This document shows positions 51,201-60,791 of a stretch of DNA of 64,000 bases, piece after piece. The stretch lies in the NCBI GenBank assembly GCA_001941045.1, contig MSHD01000020.1, positions 1 to 64,000 of the forward strand, written 5' to 3'. Source of the DNA: Lachnospiraceae bacterium Zagget2. GTDB taxonomy: Bacteria; Bacillota; Clostridia; Lachnospirales; Lachnospiraceae. Position numbers and translations under genes: made by a program. The notes beneath the pieces are model-generated. The model saw only the letters and a program-made list of their open reading frames with translations, searched no databases and was not told where the DNA came from. Every line of letters begins with the position of its first letter. The stretch's first letter is position 1.

Positions 51201-52937
51201 CTAATCTCTGTCGTCCAGCTGCTTCTTCAGATAGCGTCCCACCACATGGGCGAAGGTCGAAACGTCCCGGATGTAGGCAAAATCCTTGCCGAAGATCCGG
51301 CGTTCCTCCATCAGGTCGCGCTCCTCGCCGACGAAGACGCCGAGCACCGCAATGCCCTGTGCACGAAGCCGCCGCACTTCCGCCGCCGTGTCCTTCACCG
51401 CGTATTCCCCGGTGTAGATGGACGGATTCTTCACGTTCGGCCGGTTGACCACGACGTCATTCGGCCTGCCGTCGCTGAGCACGATCAGAATCCTGTTCTC
51501 CTCCGGGCGCTGCAGCAGCCCATCCGCCGCGGCGCGCAGGGCCAGGCCGTCCCGGTTGCTCGAGGAGGAGGTGAACTGGAAAATCCTCCAGTCGGCCTCC
51601 GGGCCGTCGTCGTACTCCCGGAAACGGCGCATGACCGTATAGTTCCAGAAACTGCAGAAGCTTAAGACCCGGTGTGGAATCCGCGCCTTTGTAAGCGCCG
51701 CCGAGAGGATATAGCCCTGCAGCGCGACCATGCTTTGACGGCTCCTCTGCGAGCCGCTGCCGTCCATCAGCACATCCACCACGAAATCGGAATTCGGCTT
51801 TCTGAAGGTTCTTGTGAACAGACGCGGATCGTCCGTCCTGCCCACCTTCCAGAGCTTGCGCGGAATGACCGCTCCATAGGCCGCCTCCATGCGGTCCTCC
51901 TCATCACGCGCCTGCAGCGAACGGCGCAGCAGCTGACCGAGCTGCTCAATATTATGGCGCGACACACGCCGGTGCTGGCTGTAGAAGCGCTCATTCTGAT
52001 CCCTGGTACGGCAGGCCAGCACATAGGTATTATTTTCGCGAACCGCATGTTCGATGATGCCGTCGGTAAAGTACAGCCGGCAGTCCCCGTGAACGCCGCG
52101 GCAGACGCGGCGGTTCATGCGCTCCTGCTCACGCTCGTCCATGTAGGAGCTCCCGAAATTCAGCTCGATGTAGGAGTACATCTTGCGGGCGGCCTCCTCC
52201 GTGACCAGGATGCGCCCGGCATGACCGCGCCCCTCCGGCACCTCCTGCTCCGGGTCGATGCTCGCCGCCTCTTCCTCCAGCTCCATCGCAGCCTCCAGCG
52301 CCGCTTCGTCGAGAAAATCCTGCCAGTCAAAGGCCTGCAGATCCTCCGCGCTGACCGCCAGCACTGTCTCCAGGCCTCCGTGCTCCGTCTCGAAAGCCGG
52401 ATCGGCCAGGCAATTGTATAAACGGTCGGTCTGCTGGATGACCTCCATCGTATCCGTCGCGCCGCGCAGGGCGAAGAGCTCCTCCATCTGCTCCGTGATC
52501 TGCTTTCCGGCAGTATAATTCCCATCGATCCCGTTCCGCAGCACCGCGATCTTCAGTCGTCCGAGCGGATGCGCAACCAACCGGTCAAAATCCCGTTCCA
52601 GAATATCCGCATAAGCCCTGCGCCGCAGGGAACATAAGCCCGGTCGCTCCTGTGCCGCCTTCTCGCAGGCTGCCTGATCGACGCACAACTGCGCGAGCAG
52701 CATCAGGGAAGCCTCATCTGCCCCGAGATACAGCTTCTTCACCAGATAGAGGCCGAACTCATCCGTGGAAAAAAAGCGTGCGAAAGCGCCCTGCCTGACC
52801 GCATCGTAGAGAGAAATCGAGGGATAATGATGAAACGAATCGACGTCGAGATTCGCCTCCAGCTCATAATCCCCGCTGACGGTCCAGAGAAGGTTGCGCA
52901 TGCGGTTTTCCAGTTCGTAGCGATACTCTTCTTCCAA
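51201..52937 (-). CDS. VWA-domain protein (NorD/CbbO-like), TTG start
   Basis: A 578-residue cytoplasmic protein. The C-terminal von Willebrand A domain begins DFVVDVLMDGSGSQRSRQSM, a full MIDAS (DxSxS: DGSGS), followed by ILIVLSDGRPNDV. The N-terminal 350 residues are helical and acidic, with no signal peptide. GGAGG lies 7 bases before a TTG codon; no ATG fits. It is encoded 17 bases after the MoxR ATPase, the usual pairing in which MoxR remodels a target with the VWA protein as adaptor. Confidence 0.
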   Translation of the reverse strand: MEEEYRYELENRMRNLLWTVSGDYELEANLDVDSFHHYPSISLYDAVRQGAFARFFSTDEFGLYLVKKLYLGADEASLMLLAQLCVDQAACEKAAQERPGLCSLRRRAYADILERDFDRLVAHPLGRLKIAVLRNGIDGNYTAGKQITEQMEELFALRGATDTMEVIQQTDRLYNCLADPAFETEHGGLETVLAVSAEDLQAFDWQDFLDEAALEAAMELEEEAASIDPEQEVPEGRGHAGRILVTEEAARKMYSYIELNFGSSYMDEREQERMNRRVCRGVHGDCRLYFTDGIIEHAVRENNTYVLACRTRDQNERFYSQHRRVSRHNIEQLGQLLRRSLQARDEEDRMEAAYGAVIPRKLWKVGRTDDPRLFTRTFRKPNSDFVVDVLMDGSGSQRSRQSMVALQGYILSAALTKARIPHRVLSFCSFWNYTVMRRFREYDDGPEADWRIFQFTSSSSNRDGLALRAAADGLLQRPEENRILIVLSDGRPNDVVVNRPNVKNPSIYTGEYAVKDTAAEVRRLRAQGIAVLGVFVGEERDLMEERRIFGKDFAYIRDVSTFAHVVGRYLKKQLDDRD

Positions 52938-52954
52938 GCTTCTTCCTCCAGGGT

Positions 52955-53884
52955 TCAGACCGTCCCGCCGAACACATCCTCCCGCGTCCAGTCCTCCGGG
53001 ATGCGGGTCATGACCATATCCGATACAATCTCCTTCTCGAAGATATCGAAGGCCTTGTTCGTGACGCCCATCTCCACCGCCTTCAGCGGCGCAAGACCGA
53101 TCTTTACCGCGCCCAGCGCGCCGAGGAGTCCTCGCAGATCCAGCGCCTTGGTCGAGATTTCGCTGTTCTGCGCCTTCAGCTGCAGGTCAAGGAACAGCCC
53201 GCAGAACGCGGCCTCCGCATCCGGACGGATCGCAGGGTAGTCGTGCTCGATGATTTTCCGCAGGTTCTCCTCCGTCAGAGGCGGCATATCGATGACCAGA
53301 AAGCGCGAGACCAGCGCCTCATTGAGTTCGCGCGTCCCCGCATAGCCGTAGTTCATCGTCCCGATGAAGCGCGTCGCCGGGTGCAGCTCGATGCAGTCGT
53401 AGCCCGGCACGTCGATCATCCGTCGATGGTCGAGCGTCGCGTGCAGCACGCTGGCCGCGTCGTTCTTCGCCATATTGATCTCATCGAAAATGCCGAAGCC
53501 GCCCTCCTCCGCGCAGCGATAAACGCTGCCCTTGCGCAACTGCACCTCATTGTCGCGGAAGGTGTCCGTCCCGATGAGCGAGCTGCTGTCCGTATTGACA
53601 TTAAAGGAAATATTGTATGTCGGGCGCCCGAAGATGTAGGCCAGATTCTCCGCCAGAATATTTTTTCCGGTGGCCTTCGCCCCGGAGAGCAGCAGATTCG
53701 AGCCCTGCAGCAGCGCCGTGATCGCCATCTCCAGGATCTCTTTCCCGTAAAAAGGAATCGAAGGCCGCGTGACGCGGTTTTTCACCGCGTCTGAGACCGG
53801 ATAACTCTCCCGGAACTCCTCAATCTTCCGTAAAAGCGCCTCCGATATATTCTGCTCCTCCAAAAAAATCAGTTCACTTTGCAT
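52955..53884 (-). CDS. MoxR-type AAA+ ATPase
   Basis: A 309-residue AAA+ protein. Walker A is in LLLSGAKATGKNILAEN near residue 65 (the usual GKT/S is GKN here), Walker B in GGFGIFDEINMAKND near 130, sensor 1 in RFIGTMNYGY. The C-terminal lid follows. MoxR proteins insert metals or assemble complexes with VWA partners. GAGGAG is before the ATG. The GKN in place of GKT/S may alter nucleotide handling. Confidence 0.
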   Translation of the reverse strand: MQSELIFLEEQNISEALLRKIEEFRESYPVSDAVKNRVTRPSIPFYGKEILEMAITALLQGSNLLLSGAKATGKNILAENLAYIFGRPTYNISFNVNTDSSSLIGTDTFRDNEVQLRKGSVYRCAEEGGFGIFDEINMAKNDAASVLHATLDHRRMIDVPGYDCIELHPATRFIGTMNYGYAGTRELNEALVSRFLVIDMPPLTEENLRKIIEHDYPAIRPDAEAAFCGLFLDLQLKAQNSEISTKALDLRGLLGALGAVKIGLAPLKAVEMGVTNKAFDIFEKEIVSDMVMTRIPEDWTREDVFGGTV

Positions 53885-53906
53885 TGGTTCTCCTCACCTT
53901 TTATTT

Positions 53907-55010
53907 TCACTCCAGAAACTGCGCGAACACGTAGTTGCTCACGTCGATCCCCCGGTCAGTCAGACGAACATGATCCCCGCTCTCCTCCAGGAGACCCTGT
54001 TCCTCCAGCTTCGCAAACAGCGGAGCGTAATGTTCCCGATATGGTCCGGGGTCCACACCCTCCATCCTGCGAAGGCCAAGGAAGAAGTATTCCTCGCGAA
54101 TGTCCTTCTCGCTTAGGAACTCGCTCGTCCCTGCAAAATCGCCGCGCAGATACGCTTCCATCTCCCGCGTATTGCTGCTGCGCACGTCGCCCAGCAGGGA
54201 TGCGGCACCGAGGCCGAAGCCCTTATAATCCGTCCGTTCCCAGTAGCCGAGATTGTGGCGGCAGGCATAGCCCGGCTTCGCATAATTGGAGATCTCGTAG
54301 CGCGCATAGCCCCGCGCCGCCAGAATCTCTTTCGTATCGTAATACATCCGGCGCTCCTCGTCCTCATCGGGCAAAAGCTCCGGGTGCTCCGCATAGCGCT
54401 CATGGAAGGGTGTGCCCTCCTCGATGATCAGGCTATAGGCGGAGATATGCTCCGGATCCAGCGCCAGCACCCTTTCGAGCGTGCGTCTCCAGTCGGCCGC
54501 CCCCTGACCGGGCAGCGCCGATATGAGATCCACATTGATATTGGTGAAACCGGCTTCCCGGGCGAGCTCAAAGCTCGTAAGAAACTGCTCCCAGCTGTGA
54601 ATACGCCCGAGCCGCTGAAGTTCCTTATCGTCCGCGGACTGCAGCCCCAGGCTGATGCGATTGATACCGGAATCGCGATAGGCAGCCAACTTTTCCGTAC
54701 AGAGCGTCCCCGGGTTGGCCTCGATCGTGATTTCCGGCCGCTCCCGCCAGACAAACTGCTCTCGCAGCAGCTCCATGATACGACTGATCTGCTCCGCCGC
54801 AAGAATGCTCGGCGTGCCGCCGCCGATGAAGGCCGTCGTAATCTCATACTCCCGCGTGAGCGGCACGTTCTGCCGGATCTCTCCCAGCAGCTGCGAGACA
54901 TAGCGCTCCTTCGTCTCCTCATCTGCCGGCGCGGACAGAAAATCACAGTAATCGCATTTCCGCACACAGAAAGGAATATGAATATATAGCTCCAGGTCTT
55001 TTTTCATCAT
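53907..55010 (-). CDS. hemW: HemW-type radical SAM protein
   Basis: A 367-residue protein. The radical SAM cluster is in PFCVRKCDYCDF (CxxxCxxC) near residue 15, followed by FIGGGTPSIL and the HemW C-terminal domain. HemW is a heme chaperone, long misnamed oxygen-independent coproporphyrinogen oxidase. The fourth Cys typical of HemN/HemW is in the C-x-F context here (CDF replaced by DYCDF), normal for HemW. The start has no clear ribosome binding site, and two adjacent ATGs are possible. Confidence 0.
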   Translation of the reverse strand: MMKKDLELYIHIPFCVRKCDYCDFLSAPADEETKERYVSQLLGEIRQNVPLTREYEITTAFIGGGTPSILAAEQISRIMELLREQFVWRERPEITIEANPGTLCTEKLAAYRDSGINRISLGLQSADDKELQRLGRIHSWEQFLTSFELAREAGFTNINVDLISALPGQGAADWRRTLERVLALDPEHISAYSLIIEEGTPFHERYAEHPELLPDEDEERRMYYDTKEILAARGYARYEISNYAKPGYACRHNLGYWERTDYKGFGLGAASLLGDVRSSNTREMEAYLRGDFAGTSEFLSEKDIREEYFFLGLRRMEGVDPGPYREHYAPLFAKLEEQGLLEESGDHVRLTDRGIDVSNYVFAQFLE

Positions 55011-55121
55011 CTTATTTATTCAATATTCCGCATACATCAATTTTCCTGTCTCATACTAACATTTCTCCCTCAGGATTACAAGGAAATAAAGTCCGGCTGC
55101 AGCGCATTTTAGCCGGCGTGC

Positions 55122-55162
55122 CTTCAATTTACATTGAAGCTCACAAAAAATCGTGTTAGAAT
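55122..55162 (+). promoter_or_regulatory. LysR-gene promoter with palindromic operator
   Basis: TTGAAG (55134-55139), 17 bases, TAGAAT (55157-55162). A 7-base inverted repeat CTTCAAT/ATTGAAG (55122-55139, 4-base gap) overlaps the -35, the expected site for autoregulation by the LysR protein. Confidence 0.
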
Positions 55163-55199
55163 AAGTTCAGACGATTAAGAGAGCAGCGAGGAGAAAAGC

Positions 55200-56072
55200 A
55201 TGGAATTAAACTATATCGCAGAATTTGTCAAGATTACAGAAATGGGCGGATTCCAGAAAGCCGCCGAGGAACTGAATATCTCACAATCGTCGCTCTCGCA
55301 GCATATCAAACGCTTAGAAGATCAGCTCGGATTCTGCCTTTTGGACCGCTCCTCCAGAAGTGTAAAACTGACGATTGCCGGACAGCATTTCCCGACTTAC
55401 GCGTACAGATTTGTAAGCCTTTCCAATGACTGCGACCGTGAGATGGCAGAGTACCGGGGCGCCGAAAAGAATACCCTTCGTCTGGGAACGCGTGTCCTGA
55501 ACCGCTACAACCTGACGGAATTGATTTCCAGATATCGTTTTCTCTATCCGCATATCAATGTTGTCATCAAGGAAGCTGGCACTGCAGATCTGAAAAGTAT
55601 GCTGTTAAAAAACGAATGCGATGTCATCATTATCCGTCAGCTGGAGCCGGCTGGAGAACAGTTCAGTTCTGTCCTGCTACAGGAGGACTGGGCCGTCCTG
55701 GCTGTCCCGGCCAATCACAGACTGGCTCAGACGACAGAGCCTGTGTCACTGTTGGATTTTCAGAAGGAGACATTTATCTCTCAGGGCGATCTTCATATTC
55801 TGAATATGCTGACAAATAAAGCCTGCAAAAAGGCCGGTTTCAGGCCAAGGATTATAGACGACAAAAAAGATACGCACACGATTCTGAGCATGGTGGAATG
55901 CGGTATGGGAGTAGCCATTATCACAAAGGAGATGACGGATCCCTCCTTCAAAAACGTCGTTTACCTGGAGTTCTCAGAGGCCATTCCGCTCCATGTCTAT
56001 GTTCTTTATCAGAAAAACCGCCGCCGTTCCGCTCCGTGCAGGTTGTTTCTACAGTGTCTCGAAGAAGAATAA
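55200..56072 (+). CDS. LysR-family transcription regulator
   Basis: A 290-residue regulator. The winged HTH spans about 1-60 (FQKAAEELNISQSSLSQHIKRLEDQLG), followed by a LysR substrate-binding domain (NTLRLGTRVLNRYNLTELIS onward). Start ATG 55200 follows GAGGAG. Its promoter holds a palindrome overlapping the -35. A target is not clear: hemW lies upstream on the other strand and the SUMF1 gene converges. A 12-base sequence in its leader also occurs in the leader of the carbohydrate operon at 62892. Confidence 0.
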   Translation: MELNYIAEFVKITEMGGFQKAAEELNISQSSLSQHIKRLEDQLGFCLLDRSSRSVKLTIAGQHFPTYAYRFVSLSNDCDREMAEYRGAEKNTLRLGTRVLNRYNLTELISRYRFLYPHINVVIKEAGTADLKSMLLKNECDVIIIRQLEPAGEQFSSVLLQEDWAVLAVPANHRLAQTTEPVSLLDFQKETFISQGDLHILNMLTNKACKKAGFRPRIIDDKKDTHTILSMVECGMGVAIITKEMTDPSFKNVVYLEFSEAIPLHVYVLYQKNRRRSAPCRLFLQCLEEE

Positions 56073-56100
56073 AGGCTGCAAACACAAGCTTGCAGCCTTT
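56071..56100. terminator. Bidirectional terminator between LysR and SUMF1 genes
   Basis: A perfect 11-base inverted repeat AAAGGCTGCAA/TTGCAGCCTTT with U-rich sequence on either side. Confidence 0.
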
Positions 56101-56120
56101 ATTCTTTCAAAAAACTGACA

Positions 56121-56912
56121 TCACTGCTGCGGCGCATTCCGGCTCATGGCAACGCGAAAGCCAAGCCCGTCCAGGCGGTAGCCGGGAGCATCCACGCCCC
56201 GGCGCGCCGCCCTGCAGCGCCATGCCGGGCTTTTCCATGAGCCGCCACGCACGACTCGTTCACCCCCGATAGACGGTCCCCATGGATCCGTCGCTCCTCC
56301 CCGGTCATATTTTCCATAACGATCATAGACCCACTCATGAATATTTCCAAGCATATCATAAAGTCCCCATGCATTGGGCTGTTTCCCGCCAACCGGCATA
56401 TGTCCGCTGCCGTCATGGTTCTCCACATACCAGGCGAGGGAGTCCAGCTCCGGGCATTTTCCATTCTCAGATGACAGGTTGCAGCCTGTATACAGAGAAG
56501 TCCGGGTTCCCGCCCTGCATCCGTATTCCCACTGGGCTTCCGACGGGAGATGAAATCCGTACCCATTCGGAAGCTCATACTGGCGGTTCAGCTTTTCACA
56601 GAATTCCGTCGCCTCATGCCAGCTGACTGTCTCTACCGGATGATCAAGTCCTGTCCTGTGTGAAGATGGATTGTAACCCATCACCGCAAGAAACTGCCCC
56701 TGTGTCACCGCATATTTACCCAGATAAAATCCTTTCGTCAACGTCACCGGGTGCAGCTGCTCGTCCTTTCTCATCTGCCCTTTTTCGCCATCGGGTGCGC
56801 CCATCAGAAATTCGCCCGGTTCGAGAAAAATCATTTCCAGTTTTTCCGTACGGGACAATATAAGCGTTCCCTGCTTTTCCTGCTCATACCAGGCTTTTGT
56901 CTGTTTTTTCAT
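56121..56912 (-). CDS. SUMF1/FGE-domain protein
   Basis: A 263-residue protein of the formylglycine-generating-enzyme fold: FLEPGEFLMGAPDGEKGQ, YLGKYAVTQGQF, PVETVSWHEATEFCEKLN, LPSEAQWEYGCRAG and RVVRGGSWKSPAWRCRAARR. True FGE has two active cysteines in the C-terminal GGS region; only one Cys is seen there, so formylglycine formation is uncertain and another SUMF1 role is likely. No sulfatase gene is nearby. GGAG lies before the ATG. No signal peptide. Confidence 0.
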   Translation of the reverse strand: MKKQTKAWYEQEKQGTLILSRTEKLEMIFLEPGEFLMGAPDGEKGQMRKDEQLHPVTLTKGFYLGKYAVTQGQFLAVMGYNPSSHRTGLDHPVETVSWHEATEFCEKLNRQYELPNGYGFHLPSEAQWEYGCRAGTRTSLYTGCNLSSENGKCPELDSLAWYVENHDGSGHMPVGGKQPNAWGLYDMLGNIHEWVYDRYGKYDRGGATDPWGPSIGGERVVRGGSWKSPAWRCRAARRGVDAPGYRLDGLGFRVAMSRNAPQQ

Positions 56913-56930
56913 TTTTTCTCCTGTAATTTG

Positions 56931-56966
56931 TAAAACAGAGACCGGGCAAAGCAGTCCGGCCTCCGT
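56931..56966 (-). terminator. Terminator of the carbohydrate operon
   Basis: ACGGAGGCCGG pairs with CCGGTCTCTGT (two G-U pairs) around a 10-base loop, followed by TTTT, 22 bases after the kinase stop. Confidence 0.
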
Positions 56967-56987
56967 TTTTTAGAGAGGGTTACATGA

Positions 56988-58451
56988 TTACATTTCCTTG
57001 TATAACGGCGCCTGTGCACCATACACCTTGTTGAACAACGGAATTATCTTCTTATACTTCTCGTGATTCTCCATATTCGGTTTGGTTCTGTCCACAATGT
57101 GGATGAATTTCTCCTGTGCGGTCTCGTCCTTGTAAATACCCACGCCGATACCGCCGAGCACCGCAACGCCGAACGCCGTCACCATATCAATATGCTTCAC
57201 CGTGTAGAACTCTACTCCCATGATGTCCGCAAAAATCTGCCGGAGCACCGGGCTCTTGGCCATACCGCCGATCATCGGCATACTGCTGAACTTATACCCT
57301 TCATCCCTTGCCATCTGCAGGACGTTGTACAGGTTCATACCAATCCCTTCATAGACCGCCCGCAGCATATCACTGTGAGTCGCTTCAAGAGAGAGGCCGG
57401 TAAAGGAAGCCTTCGCGTCCGGATTGTTCAGCGTGCCGCGCTCGCCTGCCAGGTAGGGATGGAACATCACGCCATGGCTGCCTACCGGCGCCTCCGCAAT
57501 CCGCTCGTTGACGATGTCATAGACATCGCAGCCCTTCTCCTCCGCAAGCTTCTGTTCCTCCGTGCACAGCGTCCGGATCATCCACTTGATCGAACCGCCG
57601 GAGCAGGAGGTGGGCGGCGGCCACAGGCCCTTCACTTTCGGGTTCACCACCACAAATGTCGCACTCGTACTGCCGTTCATATAGCAGTCGCCCTCATGCA
57701 GCATTCCCATGCCTACGTCTCCGCTGTTGCTGTCGCCGGTGCCGAGCACCAGCTTTGTGCCAACGGCAAGTCCGCACTCTTCCGACAGATCCGCTCCGAC
57801 TTCCCCGATGACATCCGTCCTCGCGTGAAGCTCCGGCAGGATATCCTTCGGAATGCCGGCCAGTTCGATCATATAATCGGACCAGGCGTTTCTCTCCAGG
57901 TTCTCACACGCCGTGCTGAAACCGGTGCGGTAATCTGCCACCGCCTTCTTTGTCAGCTTCAGAATGATATACTGGGAAGCACAGGGCAGTACCTTGTAGA
58001 TATTTTCATATACTTCCGGTTTGTGCTTCCGAAGCCAGAGAAGCTTCGGAAGCGTACGGTCCACCGTCAGTCTGCCGTTCGGATGTTGGGTAGCATATTC
58101 CGGCGAGAGTTTGTCGCTGATCTCCCCGGCCTCTGCCGCCGCACGATTGTCCTGCCAGATCAGGGCGTTGTAAAGTGGTTTCAGATCTTTGTCAACGCAG
58201 ATGCAGTTCGGATAGGTCCCGTCAAAGCTGACTACTTCCACATCCGCCGGGTCGAGCCCTTCCAGCAAGGTCTTGTTATTCTGACAAAATGCCTTCCACC
58301 AGTCTTCAGGGTTCTGTTCCGCCCATGTGCCGCCGTTGCTGTAGATTGTCTCATAGTCCGCACTACAGCTTCTGACGAGCTCACCTTCCGTTGTGAAGAT
58401 AGCGGATTTCACAGAACTGGTCCCTAAATCATGAGCGATAATATACTTCAT
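56988..58451 (-). CDS. FGGY-family carbohydrate kinase
   Basis: A 487-residue kinase phosphorylating a ketose or related sugar with ATP. The N-terminal phosphate-binding loop is IIAHDLGTSSVKSAIF, followed by TWAEQNPEDWW, ALIWQDNRAA and the second ATPase site GTGDSNSGDVGMG. Closest recognised relatives are xylulokinase- and L-fuculokinase-like. The substrate cannot be read from sequence. Last gene of the five-gene operon, 16 bases after the MFS gene. Confidence 0.
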   Translation of the reverse strand: MKYIIAHDLGTSSVKSAIFTTEGELVRSCSADYETIYSNGGTWAEQNPEDWWKAFCQNNKTLLEGLDPADVEVVSFDGTYPNCICVDKDLKPLYNALIWQDNRAAAEAGEISDKLSPEYATQHPNGRLTVDRTLPKLLWLRKHKPEVYENIYKVLPCASQYIILKLTKKAVADYRTGFSTACENLERNAWSDYMIELAGIPKDILPELHARTDVIGEVGADLSEECGLAVGTKLVLGTGDSNSGDVGMGMLHEGDCYMNGSTSATFVVVNPKVKGLWPPPTSCSGGSIKWMIRTLCTEEQKLAEEKGCDVYDIVNERIAEAPVGSHGVMFHPYLAGERGTLNNPDAKASFTGLSLEATHSDMLRAVYEGIGMNLYNVLQMARDEGYKFSSMPMIGGMAKSPVLRQIFADIMGVEFYTVKHIDMVTAFGVAVLGGIGVGIYKDETAQEKFIHIVDRTKPNMENHEKYKKIIPLFNKVYGAQAPLYKEM

Positions 58452-58467
58452 TTACTTTACCTTTCTT

Positions 58468-59670
58468 TTAATTGGCTGTTGACTCATACTCCGCCATCTT
58501 TCCGCGATACAGGAAAGCGATAATGAAGGCGATCACGATCAGCACGCACAGCGACGACCAGATCGCGGCATAGTTCCCGGTGCTGTCAGCCACGAAGCCC
58601 ACGAGGGTCGGGATAAACAGCGTCGCCAGATCCATGAATACGTAGATCATACTGGACGCAGCGCCGCGCTTCTCATTCGGCACATACTTCATAGCCAGAC
58701 CCTGCAGAACCGGCTGCAGCGGTCCGAATCCAAAGCAGCCTACAAATCCTGCGATGAGGATACAGGTAAGGTTGCCCTGCATGATCAGGAGGAAGACCGC
58801 GATCATCGCGATGGAACTCGTGCAGACGATCTTGAAACCGCCAAGTCTGTCGGCCAACCGTCCAAATATGGGTCTCGTGAAGATCATGGCGATGTTCTGT
58901 ACCGTGAAGAAGAGGCCGACCTTGACAGCGTCCAGTCCGAGTGTGTTCGAATACACCACGAGGAAACTGTTGATGGAGTTGCTGGATCCGATAAAGAGGA
59001 ACATCAGGATGCAGGGAATCAGCGCTTCCTTCGCCCAGAAGGACTGAAGAGAGAGCTTGAATTTCTTTTTCGCCGTGAACGGCAGCTTCACAAGCATCGT
59101 CAGCACCGCGCCAACAAGGAGGACGCCGCCTGCGCAGAGGAACGTATACTTATAATCCAGTACCTGAGACAGGTATAGTCCAATGGACGGTCCGGCTGCA
59201 TTCGCGAGACACTGCGCGACGCCGAAGATGCCGACCACAGAGGCCACCTTCGACTTAGGTACTGTCGCGGAAATTACCACGATACAGGTGACGTTCACGA
59301 ACGCCTGACCGCAGCCTTCCAGCAGCTTAAAGATTACGATACCGGCTGTGCTGGAGACAAAGCCATACCCGGAATAACCGATCGCCATACAGATCATGGA
59401 CACGGTCAGGATATTCTTGCGGCTGAATGCATCGATCGTCGGGCCCGCTACCAGCTTCATGATCAAAGCCGATACTGTAAAGAGGCTGCCCAGCAGACCG
59501 ATCGCTGCCGCTGTTCCGCCGAGCGACTGCAGATACGGGTTAAACACGGTATTGGAAATCGATTTGCCGACATACATCAGCATGTTGGCAATAAAAATCA
59601 TGATGAAACTGGAATTTAAAACACTTCCGCCTTCCTCTTCAGCGGTGACGACATTGGTATCTTCACTCAT
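58468..59670 (-). CDS. MFS transporter
   Basis: A 400-residue major facilitator with 12 predicted membrane helices and the family loop signature GRLADRLGGFK between helices 8 and 9. It probably imports the polyol or sugar handled by the operon. AAGGAAGG precedes ATG 59670. The cytoplasmic N-terminus is acidic (MSEDTNVVTAEEEGG). Confidence 0.
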   Translation of the reverse strand: MSEDTNVVTAEEEGGSVLNSSFIMIFIANMLMYVGKSISNTVFNPYLQSLGGTAAAIGLLGSLFTVSALIMKLVAGPTIDAFSRKNILTVSMICMAIGYSGYGFVSSTAGIVIFKLLEGCGQAFVNVTCIVVISATVPKSKVASVVGIFGVAQCLANAAGPSIGLYLSQVLDYKYTFLCAGGVLLVGAVLTMLVKLPFTAKKKFKLSLQSFWAKEALIPCILMFLFIGSSNSINSFLVVYSNTLGLDAVKVGLFFTVQNIAMIFTRPIFGRLADRLGGFKIVCTSSIAMIAVFLLIMQGNLTCILIAGFVGCFGFGPLQPVLQGLAMKYVPNEKRGAASSMIYVFMDLATLFIPTLVGFVADSTGNYAAIWSSLCVLIVIAFIIAFLYRGKMAEYESTAN

Positions 59671-59704
59671 AATAAATGCCTTCCTTTCTCAAAAATGTAT
59701 CTGA

Positions 59705-60769
59705 TTATTCTTCATCCTGGAGCATTACACAGACACGATATTTGTTACCGTCTGCCGCAGCAAAAGCATCCTGGATGTGGTCGAGATCGTATCTCTTCTC
59801 TTCGATCAGTTCCTTCACGTTGATCAGACGATAGTTCAACAGCTTCGCCGCTATCGCATAGTCCGCCTGCGTCGCGTTCATGGTGCCCATGAGTTTCAGT
59901 CTGCGGTAATGAATCGAGTTGGTATCGATATCAATACTCGGAGCCGGATATCCCGCGGCAAAGAAGAGAATCTTGCCGTCCTTCTTCTTGACCATTTCGA
60001 GAGCCTGGTTATTCGCTACTGTCAGGCCCACCGCAACAATTACGGAATCCGCACCTTTCCCATCGGTCATTTCCTTGACCTTCTCGATCGGATCGCAGCT
60101 GGAGCTGTCAATCACCTCAAGTCCAAGTTTCTGAGCCTTTTCCAGCTTATAGGGCTGAAGCTCAGACACGATCACTCTCGCGCCGAAGGCCTTCGCCACC
60201 TGTGCGTTGACCAGTCCCATGGTACCGCCGCCGATGACAACCACGGTCTCCCCCGCATGAATCTGCAGGGTCTCCGCTCCGTGTGTCGCTGTCGCAACAG
60301 GCTCCAGGAAACCGGCTTCCGCCGGATCCAGATCCGGATTCATCTTAAAGCAGGCGCGCGCATGGATCTTCGCATAATTGGAAAAGCCAAACTGTCCGCC
60401 GCGATAGCCATCCTCTGTGGTTGCCCCGATACCGAGCGTGTTTTCACAATTGTAGAAGTCTCCGACTGCACAGGCTCTGCACTGCCCGCATCCGGTCGTG
60501 CTGTGCGCTACGAAATCCCCTACCTTGATACTCTTGACTTCTTTACCGGTCGCCACGACGATTCCGGAACCTTCATGGCCGCCCGCCATAGGATAGCCCT
60601 GATGTTCTCTCTTGCCCTGCCACTGCGTGTAGTCTGTCGTGCAGATGTTGCATGCCAGCTGTTTGACTACGACGTCGAGATCACCGATTTCGCCGAGATC
60701 ACGCTCCCGTACTTCTGCCTTTCCCGCCTGGGTCAGGCAGCCGAATTTCATTCTCTCATATTCTGCCAT
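59705..60769 (-). CDS. Zinc-binding medium-chain dehydrogenase (sorbitol/threonine dehydrogenase type)
   Basis: A 354-residue alcohol dehydrogenase. The catalytic-zinc region is ACNICTTDYTQWQGKREHQG and GGHEGSG; the structural zinc cysteines are in TTGCGQCRACAVGDFYNCE; the NAD-binding motif is VVIGGGTMGLVNAQVAKAFG. It oxidises a secondary alcohol of a polyol to a ketose with NAD(P)+. First oxidation step of the proposed pathway. Confidence 0.
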   Translation of the reverse strand: MAEYERMKFGCLTQAGKAEVRERDLGEIGDLDVVVKQLACNICTTDYTQWQGKREHQGYPMAGGHEGSGIVVATGKEVKSIKVGDFVAHSTTGCGQCRACAVGDFYNCENTLGIGATTEDGYRGGQFGFSNYAKIHARACFKMNPDLDPAEAGFLEPVATATHGAETLQIHAGETVVVIGGGTMGLVNAQVAKAFGARVIVSELQPYKLEKAQKLGLEVIDSSSCDPIEKVKEMTDGKGADSVIVAVGLTVANNQALEMVKKKDGKILFFAAGYPAPSIDIDTNSIHYRRLKLMGTMNATQADYAIAAKLLNYRLINVKELIEEKRYDLDHIQDAFAAADGNKYRVCVMLQDEE

Positions 60770-60791
60770 TCTTCTTTACTTCCTTTCTCGC

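Noticed and set aside
57063-58427. 454-codon open frame antisense to the FGGY kinase
   Set aside because: Shadow of a clearly conserved kinase; His/Arg-rich composition with no domain.
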